Positions 1 to 8,533 of a stretch of 34,025 nt of DNA are shown in pieces. Position 1 is the stretch's first letter. Each line of letters begins with the position of its first letter. The notes beneath the pieces were generated by a model. It saw only the letters and a list, made by a program, of their open reading frames with translations. It was not told the DNA's origin and made no database searches. Where the stretch lies: assembly GCA_017829005.1 (NCBI GenBank), contig JAGAJF010000095.1:1-34025 (forward strand). The letters are read 5' to 3'. This stretch comes from Oscillospiraceae bacterium (GTDB lineage Bacteria; Bacillota; Clostridia; Oscillospirales; Ruminococcaceae). The position numbers and the translations under genes are program-made.

Positions 1-875
1 GTACCGCCTGTGCCGCCGAATTTCGGGCAGTCAGCGTTTCCGCCGGGAGTACTGAGAGCTATAACACCTGTGTTTGTTACCTTATCATTGGGATAAGTGT
101 AAACAAAGTAGATGATATCAGCATTAGTAGGCCCTACAGCAGCACAGTTGTTGGTGTTTTGTGAATCAGAACTCTTCAGGCAGGCAAATACATTTCCTGT
201 ATTCTGACCCTTGCTCAAGGTTCTGAGCTCGTAAGAGCCCTTTGTGGGTGTTGCCGAAGATGAACTGAACTTGCCTGCCTTGTTGGGAGTATAGTAATAA
301 TCGCTGTAAAGGGTAAGGCTCAGTGAGTTGTCACAGATACGTGCGTCAAGATTGTAATCGCCCTGAGCATAGTATTCATCGCCGAATACTAGGTACTGAT
401 TTGAACTTCCGTCAGACTTGAGACCGCCATAGGAGAAGTTAAGTGTTCCCGATCTGTTTTCGGTGGTGCTTATCACTCTGCCGTAGAACTGATTGTTTTT
501 GTAGGTGTAACCTGTTGATCTGTCAAAAGCAATGACTCTTATTTTGTTTTTGTTGTCCTGTGCGCCGTTGGCAACATTGACATAATCTATCTCCATTCCC
601 TTGGAGTCTGCGGGACCGAGAGAGATGAACTTCGATACAGCCTGATCGGGAGTACCGCCTTCAATGATCGCAAGATTTGAAGCGTAGCGAAGATTTTCGC
701 CAATGTAGGTGACTATGGCATTTTCAACGTTTCGCTGGTTGTTCAGCACAGCCGCATTGGAAGCTGTGCTGGACAGAGGCTCGACCATTTTGACGATACC
801 TGCCATAAGGATGCCGAAGACTGCAATGGCAACGATAAGCTCAACAAGCGTAAAGGCTTTAAGTTTCTTTTTCAT
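1..875 (-). CDS. Type IV prepilin-like protein (PilW/GspJ-like), 3' end beyond window
   Basis: The frame is open from an ATG at 875 to the window edge, giving 291 residues without a stop. An AGGAGGT ribosome site lies just upstream. The N-terminus MKKKLKAFTLVELIVAIAVF is a class III prepilin signal: basic leader, processing site before Phe, Glu at mature position 5, then a hydrophobic helix. The residue before the cut is Ala, where Gly is usual. The exported part is rich in Asn, Ser, Gly and Tyr with a few Cys. It follows the previous prepilin gene by 15 bp and is the last visible gene of the pil operon. By position and size it resembles PilW/GspJ minor pilins, but a major pilin role cannot be excluded. 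Prepilin class is secure; the subtype is inferred. Confidence 0.85.
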   Translation of the reverse strand, partial: MKKKLKAFTLVELIVAIAVFGILMAGIVKMVEPLSSTASNAAVLNNQRNVENAIVTYIGENLRYASNLAIIEGGTPDQAVSKFISLGPADSKGMEIDYVNVANGAQDNKNKIRVIAFDRSTGYTYKNNQFYGRVISTTENRSGTLNFSYGGLKSDGSSNQYLVFGDEYYAQGDYNLDARICDNSLSLTLYSDYYYTPNKAGKFSSSSATPTKGSYELRTLSKGQNTGNVFACLKSSDSQNTNNCAAVGPTNADIIYFVYTYPNDKVTNTGVIALSTPGGNADCPKFGGTGG

Positions 876-890
876 TAGCCTGACCTCCTG

Positions 891-1340
891 TTACTGATGG
901 AAGTACATATAACGTGAATCTGTACCGCCCTGAGCGCTGTCAGCCGTTCCGCCCGAGCCCTGACCGGCTCCTGTGGGGAGCTGGTTGCCCTGCATATCGA
1001 ACGGTGTAACAACGTAAACGTAAACCTCTTCACTGATAGTTCTTACAACAGTAGAGGAAGAGTTGGGGTACTTCGCGTTAAAAGTAAGGGTCTTGGCCTC
1101 ATCGATCTTCTTTGCCTGGACAGAGACATCTTTGGGATCATCGGTAAGTTTACCCTCAGCATAATCGGTGTTTTCGGCATCTTCCATCTGGCGGCCGATG
1201 CTGTTATATCTCGTGTAATTCTCACGGGTAACAGTTACCAGCTGAGTGTAGGCCTGAACCAGCAGGAGGGAGGAAACAGCCAGAATAAACATTGCAATGA
1301 TACACTCTATAAGGGTGAAGCCTTTCAGCTTTCTCTTCAT
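891..1340 (-). CDS. Type IV prepilin-like protein (PilV/GspI-like minor pilin)
   Basis: A 149-residue protein. I chose the ATG at 1340 because AGGAGG lies 7 bases upstream; the ATG at 1346 is too close to that site, and the longer frame to 1418 overlaps the previous gene. The start MKRKLKGFTLIECIIAMFIL shows a Gly-Phe prepilin peptidase site and Glu at mature position 5, followed by a hydrophobic helix to about residue 30. The rest is a short soluble domain ending in a Gly/Ser/Gln-rich tail. It begins 19 bp after the large minor pilin gene, so it is in the same transcript. The small size fits a PilV/GspI pseudopilin that primes pilus assembly; this subtype is inferred from order and size. Confidence 0.87.
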   Translation of the reverse strand: MKRKLKGFTLIECIIAMFILAVSSLLLVQAYTQLVTVTRENYTRYNSIGRQMEDAENTDYAEGKLTDDPKDVSVQAKKIDEAKTLTFNAKYPNSSSTVVRTISEEVYVYVVTPFDMQGNQLPTGAGQGSGGTADSAQGGTDSRYMYFHQ

Positions 1341-1359
1341 ATTCATTCCTCCTTGCTGC

Positions 1360-4300
1360 TTAGTTGGACCAGCTGTATTCTGCTGACGGTGAATATGCAC
1401 GTTCGTCGCCGGGAACACCTGTTACCATGGGCTTCTGGGGGATAAGGCATACGCCTGCGTGCTGACCGCCTGTATACTTCTTGCAGAATACGGAACCAAA
1501 GAAGGTGTACTTGTCGTTATCGCCTTCGCTGGGGATCTTTTTGCCGTTGTAATATGTTTCTCTGTGAATACCGTTGATGTTGGTATCAATGTTTACGAAT
1601 ACAGAGGGAGCGGTAACATATCCGGACAATACGGTAACTCCGCTTCCGCCCGTATGGAGACCTGCTTCGCCGATCCTCTTGCTGAAATACCAGTCAATAG
1701 GAATATCGCTCTTCATCAGGAATTTTCCGGAATTGATGGAGTCGGGCTTACCGCTTACAGGCTCGCCAACAACAACAGTGTTCTTAAAGATACCGGTGTA
1801 AATGCTTTCATGCATAAATATGAAGGGATGACCCGATGTTCCGATATCGACCTTCTGATTGTTGGGACCCGAAACATTTCCGGGAACGGTTATTGTTACC
1901 TGCTTATTGCCGTAAACAATGTATGTACCCGTATATGTCTGATTGGAGCCGCCGTCGCCAAGCTGGAGCTCAATATCGTTTGTGCGGGCGTCGATGAGGT
2001 AAACATTGCCATCGCTGCCGTTTGCGGGAATATAACCGCTGTCGCTGATAACTCTTGACCAGGTAGGCATTGTGACATCGTTGACAGTATCGCCGCCGCC
2101 TTCACCTACAGAAACTGCATTTGTGAGAAGCGTGAAATCGGGAACTGTTGTGATATCAACGGGACCTTCGGGGTCGATTCCTGCCTTGAAGGCTTCTGCC
2201 TGAACAGAATGTTCTTCAATGAACTTATCAAAGGTGAACGAGTGGCTGGTGTCACTGGGATCCATGGAGAATGCACCTGTATCCTCATTGAATGATTTGG
2301 GGAAATCTCCGCTGGTCACACCGCCTGAGATCTCGCCGTAGAAGTAGTTGCCGAAAAGTGAACGGTGAGTAGGAAGCTCATATTTATATTCCTCTGTACC
2401 AACAAGCTTCAGCTGTGTTCCTTCTACGCTGGGGAGAGTAAAGGTCTTCTTGTAATCTCCGCCAAGGGTCCATACACCGTCATCCTTATCGGCGTTATAA
2501 TCGATGTAGCTCATAAGGTCTATCTTGAGGGAGGTCTTAGACTTGATAATAGTATTGTTTACATTACTCCAGTCGATCTGTACCTGATATTCCTTATTGG
2601 TTGTGGGAGCTGCATTCGACCTAACAGTGTTGGTTAATGCATCGGGGAAATTCTTGACGTTTGTACCGGGAGCATTTGCTCCTGCAGCACCTGCGTCTCT
2701 GAAGTAGTCATAAGTCTGAATAATGCCCGAGTCATCGGGAAATTTGTGTGTTTCGTGACCGTTATAATAAACGGTTACGCTGTCTGCGCTTGCGTTATTT
2801 TTTACTCTGTGGTCTTCGATTACGGAATTGATTATGCTGATGCCCTGGAAAACTGTAATGGTAGAGCCTGTAGAGGTGTTCATCATATTCTCAATTCTTC
2901 TTGAATCTGTTTCGGGGATAGCAACACCGGCGGGGGTGTAATTCAAGTGGAATTTTGCAACTGATGCAGCTTCATCAAATTCGATCCATACTCTGTCGGA
3001 AGGAACTCCGAGGAAGTTGCAGTAAACCTGACCGTTTATTTTCTTGTTCGAATCGGTAAAGGATACGTTGCCTGCAATATTATTATTTCTTACATTGGAC
3101 AGGAGGACTTCAGTGCCGTTTGTTGTAACATCAAACTTATCGGCAAAGATCCTGCCGTAGAATTCCTTTGTGGTTGAATGTGACTCAAACTGCTCTGTAA
3201 TAAGGTTGATCCTCTTGGAGGAGTTTCCGAAGGAATCACCCGAGCTCCAGAGCTGCGCCAGCTTTGCATAGAAGAGAGCACCGTCACACATATAATCGTT
3301 TTTAGGAGGGTTTGTGTTGATCTTTAAAATGTCGCCAACAAAGAAAGCGTCGCCTTCGTCCATCATAAGAGAAGGAGTAGCTGTACCTGTGTCGAAGCTT
3401 CCCTGAATATAGATGTTGCCTGAATACAGGGAGTTATTGGTAAGCTCATGATACTTGTCACTCAGAGATGTAGCGTTTCCGATAGCGGTAAATGATGTTG
3501 TGGTATCAATGGGACCGAGTGAGGATACGCCGGCATTTGCAGCGGGGGATTTGGAAACCTTGCCCACATTTTTCCAGATCAGAGAAGTAGTTATCTCTTC
3601 GCCGTTGTAAATAACGTGAGAAGTTACCTTTGCAACAAAGTGGTCTGCCTTGTGGGGCTCGGCAGCTCTGAAGCATTCGCCGTAGGTATCGCCTGTGCCC
3701 ATCTGCAGGATTCTTTCCTGTACCTGAACAGTGACCCAAGCCTTCTTAACGCCTGTATCTGCAAGGCTGCCGACCTGGATCGCGGTATCGGGAGATCCGT
3801 CACCATTGGTATCTATTGTACCATTTCCGAAGCCGTCCAGGGAAGAAAGCTCGTAAACGATAGTATCGCCATTCATATCTGCAGCAACAGATGTAACGGG
3901 GAGGAACTGATCGTAATACTTGTCAAATGAAGAGTAGTCAGAGATAGCACTTCTGTTAAGGTTGACCATATAATTCTCAACCTTGGCATAAAGAGCAGTG
4001 TTGTGACCATCTGTAGCGGATGTGTAGTCTACGGAAGAGCTGTCAAATTTATTGATATAATCGCCGAGAGCGCTTTTGTTTTCATCGCAGTATTTAACAA
4101 ACCACTCTTTATAACCTGCGCCTTCCCTTACATCTACCTTTGCTTTGTATGCGTCGAGCTCAATGGAACGAGCGATACCCAGGTTGTCGTAGGTTTCCAA
4201 TGTGTCATATTTCTCGCCCGATAAGGAGTAATATTTACCCATATCGTTTCCGGCTGAGTCAACTTCTGCATCTGCGTTACTTAACTCAGCATAGAAGTTA

Positions 4301-4491
4301 TCGAGAATTGATCTTGCGGTGTAGTAGCCCTGACTTTCGGTGTACTTTACATAAGCCCTGTTATGAGCCGAGTAAACTACAGCAATGGAACCGGCAAGAA
4401 GAATTATCAATACCGTCATGACCGCAAGGATCATTATGAGTACTGCGCCTTTGACCTTTGCGGGATTCTTTTTTGCTTTTGCCGCATTCAT
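1360..4491 (-). CDS. Giant PilX/GspK-like minor pilin, probable pilus tip protein
   Basis: A 1043-residue protein. Residues 1-15 are basic, then a hydrophobic helix begins after KVKG (about residues 16-41), followed by an ATG-rich helix segment with YTARSILDNFYAEL, like the GaaL-type start of PilX and GspK. As in GspK, the Glu at mature position 5 is missing. About 1000 residues follow outside the membrane, rich in Gly, Asn, Asp, Ser and Thr. Segments such as GNIYIQGSF and GRIFADKFDV suggest repeated beta structure. PilX and GspK are normally 200-350 residues, so this ectodomain is far larger. GspK sits at the tip of pseudopili, so a tip adhesin is a reasonable inference; in Ruminococcus albus, Pil-type proteins have been linked to cellulose adhesion. 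No known carbohydrate-binding motif is recognised. Confidence 0.75.
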   Translation of the reverse strand: MNAAKAKKNPAKVKGAVLIMILAVMTVLIILLAGSIAVVYSAHNRAYVKYTESQGYYTARSILDNFYAELSNADAEVDSAGNDMGKYYSLSGEKYDTLETYDNLGIARSIELDAYKAKVDVREGAGYKEWFVKYCDENKSALGDYINKFDSSSVDYTSATDGHNTALYAKVENYMVNLNRSAISDYSSFDKYYDQFLPVTSVAADMNGDTIVYELSSLDGFGNGTIDTNGDGSPDTAIQVGSLADTGVKKAWVTVQVQERILQMGTGDTYGECFRAAEPHKADHFVAKVTSHVIYNGEEITTSLIWKNVGKVSKSPAANAGVSSLGPIDTTTSFTAIGNATSLSDKYHELTNNSLYSGNIYIQGSFDTGTATPSLMMDEGDAFFVGDILKINTNPPKNDYMCDGALFYAKLAQLWSSGDSFGNSSKRINLITEQFESHSTTKEFYGRIFADKFDVTTNGTEVLLSNVRNNNIAGNVSFTDSNKKINGQVYCNFLGVPSDRVWIEFDEAASVAKFHLNYTPAGVAIPETDSRRIENMMNTSTGSTITVFQGISIINSVIEDHRVKNNASADSVTVYYNGHETHKFPDDSGIIQTYDYFRDAGAAGANAPGTNVKNFPDALTNTVRSNAAPTTNKEYQVQIDWSNVNNTIIKSKTSLKIDLMSYIDYNADKDDGVWTLGGDYKKTFTLPSVEGTQLKLVGTEEYKYELPTHRSLFGNYFYGEISGGVTSGDFPKSFNEDTGAFSMDPSDTSHSFTFDKFIEEHSVQAEAFKAGIDPEGPVDITTVPDFTLLTNAVSVGEGGGDTVNDVTMPTWSRVISDSGYIPANGSDGNVYLIDARTNDIELQLGDGGSNQTYTGTYIVYGNKQVTITVPGNVSGPNNQKVDIGTSGHPFIFMHESIYTGIFKNTVVVGEPVSGKPDSINSGKFLMKSDIPIDWYFSKRIGEAGLHTGGSGVTVLSGYVTAPSVFVNIDTNINGIHRETYYNGKKIPSEGDNDKYTFFGSVFCKKYTGGQHAGVCLIPQKPMVTGVPGDERAYSPSAEYSWSN

Positions 4492-4569
4492 GATTTTCCA
4501 CCCTTTCTAAAAATTTAATATTTTGCGCAAGATTTTGTAAAAAGATTTTGCAATTTTATAAACAAGCCC

Positions 4570-4600
4570 ACCCGAAAAAGCAAATGCTGTTTTTTCGGGT
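4570..4600 (-). promoter_or_regulatory. Hairpin inside the pil operon between pilO and the giant minor pilin gene
   Basis: ACCCGAAAAA (4570-4579) pairs perfectly with TTTTTCGGGT (4591-4600), and a GCA/TGC pair sits in the loop. It lies in the only long gap of the operon (127 bp). In the direction of transcription no run of T follows the stem, so it is a poor intrinsic terminator. An mRNA processing or stabilising element, or partial attenuation that sets pilin levels relative to PilM/N/O, is more likely. The role is inferred. Confidence 0.5.
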
Positions 4601-4618
4601 CGGACGTGTTATTAAAAA

Positions 4619-5380
4619 TTACTCGGCAGCAGTCTCGGTAAGTGCTGCAGGAACTGCATCAACATCAGCGGGATCAAGAGGATAGATCTCGTAGATTGCG
4701 ATGGTAAGCTCACCGGAGAATTTGGGTTCCTCGGCATCGGCATTGGGATCCTCCATATAAGAGCCGGAGAAGGTGAGAAGGTAAATGTTCTTGTCGTTGT
4801 CGGCAATGAGCTGGATAGCATCGAGAACATTGTTGCTGTCATCACACTCATAAGCTACTGTAGCAATGGTGCCTCCGATCATAACGCCTGCAGGAGCATC
4901 GGGATAGCTTCCGTCATATGCATAGCCTACCTCAGGAGGAAGCTTGTTAGCGATATCACCGTACAGCTTCAAGGGATAAGCAACGGCATTCTTATTATAA
5001 TAATATGGGGGAAGATCTGTGCTTGCCAGCGGATCCATAGTAACGCCTGTGATCTTGAGGTCTGTTACGGGAGCCAGAGTTTCCATAATGTACTTGCTTA
5101 TCTGATAGGTCTCGCCGTATTCTTTTTCGCTGAGGAACTGTTCCTGATCTTCAACAACAGCCTTGATGTTGTTTTCCAGCTGTTTTTTCAGATCCTCGAG
5201 AGTACCCATTTTAGCGTCTACCTGAGCCTTTTCGTCCTCCTTGGAAGCAAGTCTTTCCTTGGAGACCTGGAGATCCTCGTACTTGGGCTTAGCGAAGCAG
5301 AAAATTCCAACGCCAAGAACTACAAGTACCGAAACAACAATAATAATGACTTTATCTCTGTAAGAGAGCTTCATACTCAT
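4619..5380 (-). CDS. pilO: PilO-like type IV pilus inner-membrane alignment protein
   Basis: A 253-residue bitopic membrane protein: short cytoplasmic N-terminus, one membrane helix at about residues 11-29, a charged coiled coil at about 33-85, then a periplasm-side domain, the layout of PilO. PilO pairs with PilN to link the cytoplasmic PilM ring to the pilus channel; in a Gram-positive cell it would face the wall. The start overlaps the stop of the PilM-PilN gene by four bases (ATGA), which argues for coupled translation and for the PilO call. The sequence is divergent, so the identification rests mostly on architecture and gene order. The tail is acidic and Ala-rich. Confidence 0.72.
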   Translation of the reverse strand: MSMKLSYRDKVIIIVVSVLVVLGVGIFCFAKPKYEDLQVSKERLASKEDEKAQVDAKMGTLEDLKKQLENNIKAVVEDQEQFLSEKEYGETYQISKYIMETLAPVTDLKITGVTMDPLASTDLPPYYYNKNAVAYPLKLYGDIANKLPPEVGYAYDGSYPDAPAGVMIGGTIATVAYECDDSNNVLDAIQLIADNDKNIYLLTFSGSYMEDPNADAEEPKFSGELTIAIYEIYPLDPADVDAVPAALTETAAE

Positions 5381-6960
5381 TCTGCAGCACCGCCTTCCTC
5401 AGTTGCATTGTCCTCGGCGGTTTCAGCCGCAGGTTCTTCTTCGACCTCAAGAGGTCTGAGGTTAAACTTGATCTCAAACTCGAAAACATCGTCTCCTTCG
5501 GCAGCGTAATCTCCGAGTTCACTGGAACTGCTGGAATTTGTGAAGCCTGTATAAACGATATTATCAAATTCATCAAGATCGTAAATTGCCTGAGCGGCAT
5601 TATCGGGAGCAAGATTATCCTTTGCCACGCAGGTAAGGGTTATCTCGCCTGCAGCGAAGGAAAGCTCCTTTACCGCACATTCCTGACCCTCAATGGTTTC
5701 AAACAGTCTGTTGATAAGCTCAGCCTGAGCGGGATTTTTGGTTGCAAAGTTATCTATAGCAAGGTCAAGATCGGTCTTGTAAAGGGCAACCTTGTCGATC
5801 TTGTTCTGGGTGAGGTCAACCTCAGCCAGTGTCTTGACCACCTCGGGGCTGTTGATGTATGCGTCGATCTCTTCGACCTTCTTGTCGTTATTGTTGATAG
5901 CAGTTCCGATACCGAGATTTACTGCAAGGATAACAGCAGCGGAAAGAACCACAGCACCGCCCCATGAGAGGAGGAAGCCCGAACCTGCATCGCTTCGTCC
6001 TGCGGATGAGTCGGTCTCCAGGAGGTTGATACGGTCAACGTCCTTGTTGCTTCTGAACATGGCACCGATGGCGTTTGCATATGTAAGAGCCTCGATGTTC
6101 TCGTAGCCGCTGATGCTTGTTGTGTTAACGCTCAGCTGGCTGGTAGCGATCTCCATACCCTCAAGGGCATTGGTGAGACGGATATATTCGCTTGTGTCAC
6201 CGTAGAAAATAACGTTCTGAATGGGGTTCTGGGGATTTCTGGACTTGTGGAACTGAACCATTCTGTAGATATTCTCGTTAACAGCTTCGTAAACGTAATC
6301 CTCGGAGTTATCATAGTCGAGAGGGTCGATGGAAGCAAATCTTGCGAATGAGAGCTGATTGTTCTCATAAAGGTTGATACTTACGAAGGTGGGGTCAACC
6401 TGAACTACCAGCATAGGCATTCTCGAAGCAATTTTCTTGTCGCTGAGGATAAGTCTGGAGATAGCGTTACAGGAAACGCATACCGACTTCAGCGAAATAT
6501 TCAGCATCTGGAAAACCTTTCTGAAGCAGTCAACCACTTCAAAGGGGCAGGCGGTAGCCAGTATCTTCTGAGCCTGAACGCCTTCCTCCTCGACCTCTCC
6601 TGCGATGGAGTAGGAGATGGAGTATTCCTCAGCGATACCCATAGTATGCTGCATCTGGTTAGTTACCATTGTGAGCATCTGGGAGCTGGTCTTTGCTTTG
6701 GGGATATGGAGCTCCTTGAAGATAACAAGGTTTGAGGAAAGTGTAACAACAGCTTCCTTATCCTCCATACCGTGAGCCTTGAGCTCGTCGTTAATGATGT
6801 TTGCCAATCTGGGAATATCTTTTATATGACCGTTTACGATCAGACCCTCCTGAAGGTCGATGGTGGAGGCTGCGGAAAGTCTTATCTTTCCTCTTGCCTC
6901 TGAACCACGAACAATGCGGATGTGTCTGTCAGTAATATCAAATGAAAGCATTCTCGTCAC
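5377..6960 (-). CDS. Fused PilM-PilN type IV pilus assembly protein
   Basis: A 527-residue protein that appears to join two usually separate proteins. Residues 1-305 match the PilM/FtsA-like actin fold (MLSFDITDRHIRIVRGS start, a second subdomain around MPMLVVQVDPTFVSINLYEN, and an IQNVIFYGDTSEYI segment). Residues 309-316 read DRINLLET, equivalent to the INLLP motif at the PilN N-terminus that docks into PilM. A membrane helix follows at about 329-354, then a periplasm-side PilN-type region and an acidic Glu/Ala-rich tail. In other bacteria pilM and pilN are adjacent, so fusion would tether the docking peptide to its partner. It lies between pilC (57 bp) and pilO (4-base overlap). Domain assignment is by motif and architecture. 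Confidence 0.78.
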   Translation of the reverse strand: MTRMLSFDITDRHIRIVRGSEARGKIRLSAASTIDLQEGLIVNGHIKDIPRLANIINDELKAHGMEDKEAVVTLSSNLVIFKELHIPKAKTSSQMLTMVTNQMQHTMGIAEEYSISYSIAGEVEEEGVQAQKILATACPFEVVDCFRKVFQMLNISLKSVCVSCNAISRLILSDKKIASRMPMLVVQVDPTFVSINLYENNQLSFARFASIDPLDYDNSEDYVYEAVNENIYRMVQFHKSRNPQNPIQNVIFYGDTSEYIRLTNALEGMEIATSQLSVNTTSISGYENIEALTYANAIGAMFRSNKDVDRINLLETDSSAGRSDAGSGFLLSWGGAVVLSAAVILAVNLGIGTAINNNDKKVEEIDAYINSPEVVKTLAEVDLTQNKIDKVALYKTDLDLAIDNFATKNPAQAELINRLFETIEGQECAVKELSFAAGEITLTCVAKDNLAPDNAAQAIYDLDEFDNIVYTGFTNSSSSSELGDYAAEGDDVFEFEIKFNLRPLEVEEEPAAETAEDNATEEGGAAE

Positions 6961-7017
6961 CTCACTGATTTCTTTAGATTTTTTTATTTACGGGACGACC
7001 CCGAAAGAATACTTTGA

Positions 7018-8211
7018 TTAGGTAATGTTGCCCATGGAGTTGTAGATAGCGGGGAGGATACCTGCGATAACGAGACCGATACAAGTACCCATGAAGATGA
7101 TCATTACAGGCTCGATAAGACCAACGAGACGAGTAATAGCTTCGTCCGCTTCTTCCTTATAGAAGGCTGCGGATTTGGTAAGGATGGAGTCGAGAGCACC
7201 GGATTCCTCACCGACGTAGATGATAGATGTGAACATGGACTCAAAAATGCCTGTTCTCTGAATGGAAACCGAAAGGGTCTCGCCCTGTTTTACCTCGTCG
7301 ATAACAGTCTCGAACTTCTTGGATATGTAGAGGTTATTGAGAATGTTGGAGGACTTTGCAAGACACTCTACCATAGGGATACCCGAGGAGTAAAGGGAAG
7401 CAAGTGTGGAACCGAAGCGAGCGGTATAAACCTTTACTACCAGAGGACCTACAGGCTTCATCTTGATGATGAGCTGATCCCATTTGTATCTTACATCGGG
7501 GATCTTCATAGCGTACTTTCCAGCGAAAACGAGAGCCGCAATAACAAGCACGATCACCCACCAGAACTTCTTGAAGCCGTCTGAGAAGGCAAACAGCGCA
7601 CCTGTCAGACCCTTCATATCTTCTTCGGTAAGAAGATCCTTAAAGGTAGGCATGATGAAAGTAAACATGATGATAACGATTGCAACGCAGAGAACTGCAA
7701 GGATGATAGGGTACATCATTGAGCTCTTGATCTTGTTGTTGAGCTTTGCGTCACTGGTGTACTGATCTTCCATCTTTTTCATAACCAGATCAAGGCTACC
7801 GGAAGACTCGCCTGCCTGAACCATGGAAAGGAAGAAGTTGGGGAATGCGTCGCCCTGCATCTTGATAGCGTCCGAGAAAGAGGTACCCTTTTGGACTTCC
7901 TCGTAGATCTCACGGTAGATCTGCTTTGGACCTTCCTTTACCTGTTCTCTCTGCATAATGTCGAGACTTTTTACAAGGGTAAGACCCGACGTGAGCATAG
8001 CTGACAGCTGACGGCAGTCGTAAGCCAGCTCCTTGGTTGTGAACTTATGAAGATTTTTGCCGCTTCCGCCCTTGGCTTCCTTGTAGCTTGAACAGAAAAG
8101 GCCTTTGTCATGGATCTTCTCAAGAAAATCATTGACATCTTCGGCATTCATTCTCTGATTCTTGACGACTTTGCCCTGAACGTCGGTAGCCGTATAGATA
8201 AAAGTCTTCAT
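7018..8211 (-). CDS. pilC: PilC/GspF type IV pilus inner-membrane platform protein
   Basis: At 397 residues this is a normal-length member. Two T2SSF domains are visible (about 63-190 and 265-390), each with the family motif: AGESSGSL at 133-140 and GEESGAL at 334-340. Membrane helices lie near 168-188, 216-233 and 364-388. PilC is the platform on which the cytoplasmic motor ATPase acts to add or remove pilins. It is the first gene of the operon, about 80 bp from a strong promoter. No PilB, PilT or PilD gene is in the window; they may lie beyond the left edge or elsewhere. Confidence 0.93.
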   Translation of the reverse strand: MKTFIYTATDVQGKVVKNQRMNAEDVNDFLEKIHDKGLFCSSYKEAKGGSGKNLHKFTTKELAYDCRQLSAMLTSGLTLVKSLDIMQREQVKEGPKQIYREIYEEVQKGTSFSDAIKMQGDAFPNFFLSMVQAGESSGSLDLVMKKMEDQYTSDAKLNNKIKSSMMYPIILAVLCVAIVIIMFTFIMPTFKDLLTEEDMKGLTGALFAFSDGFKKFWWVIVLVIAALVFAGKYAMKIPDVRYKWDQLIIKMKPVGPLVVKVYTARFGSTLASLYSSGIPMVECLAKSSNILNNLYISKKFETVIDEVKQGETLSVSIQRTGIFESMFTSIIYVGEESGALDSILTKSAAFYKEEADEAITRLVGLIEPVMIIFMGTCIGLVIAGILPAIYNSMGNIT

Positions 8212-8292
8212 TAAGCTTTGACACCTCCGAATAAAAAATTACGTTATACCGGAAATGCATTACATTACGCAAGCATTTCAAATACTTATCAT

Positions 8293-8321
8293 ATTATAGC
8301 ATTTTGACGAAATATTTACAA
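8293..8321 (-). promoter_or_regulatory. Promoter of the pil operon
   Basis: Read on the minus strand: TTGTAA, 17-base spacer, TATAAT, with TGC directly before the -10 (extended -10). It is the only good promoter found between pilC and the gene behind it, and lies about 80 bp from the pilC start. Three TAACCAAAT repeats begin 11 bp upstream of the -35. Confidence 0.75.
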
Positions 8322-8331
8322 GATGTTAATT

Positions 8332-8372
8332 TAACCAAATTGTAACCAAATATTAGGGAGTATTAACCAAAT
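8332..8372 (-). repeat. Three phased TAACCAAAT direct repeats upstream of the pil promoter
   Basis: The nonamer TAACCAAAT occurs exactly at 8332-8340, 8343-8351 and 8364-8372. Start-to-start distances are 11 and 21 bp, about one and two helical turns, so all copies face the same side of the DNA. A weaker match, TATCAAAT, follows at 8374-8381. On the transcribed strand they read ATTTGGTTA and lie directly upstream of the -35. This is the usual arrangement for an activator site. No regulator gene is identified. Confidence 0.65.
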
Positions 8373-8533
8373 GTATCAAATCACGGCAGAGACCGTTGTA
8401 CAAAAATAATAAACGGCACGAAATTTTAACCTGATTTTCATTAACACGCAACAAATTCGCGGGATTTTTTGTCAAGATTTTTGGGCAGTTCATTCATAAA
8501 GCGTCTGTTTTGTAACCTTTGACAACAATATTA
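8373..8533. other. AT-rich intergenic stretch without a visible gene
   Basis: The space between the pil control region and the end of the amidohydrolase gene. I find no ORF with a ribosome site and no convincing terminator for the upstream operon. A short ACGG/CCGT inverted repeat (about 8383-8396) is too weak to call. Read-through from the amidohydrolase operon into pil is possible. Confidence 0.4.
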
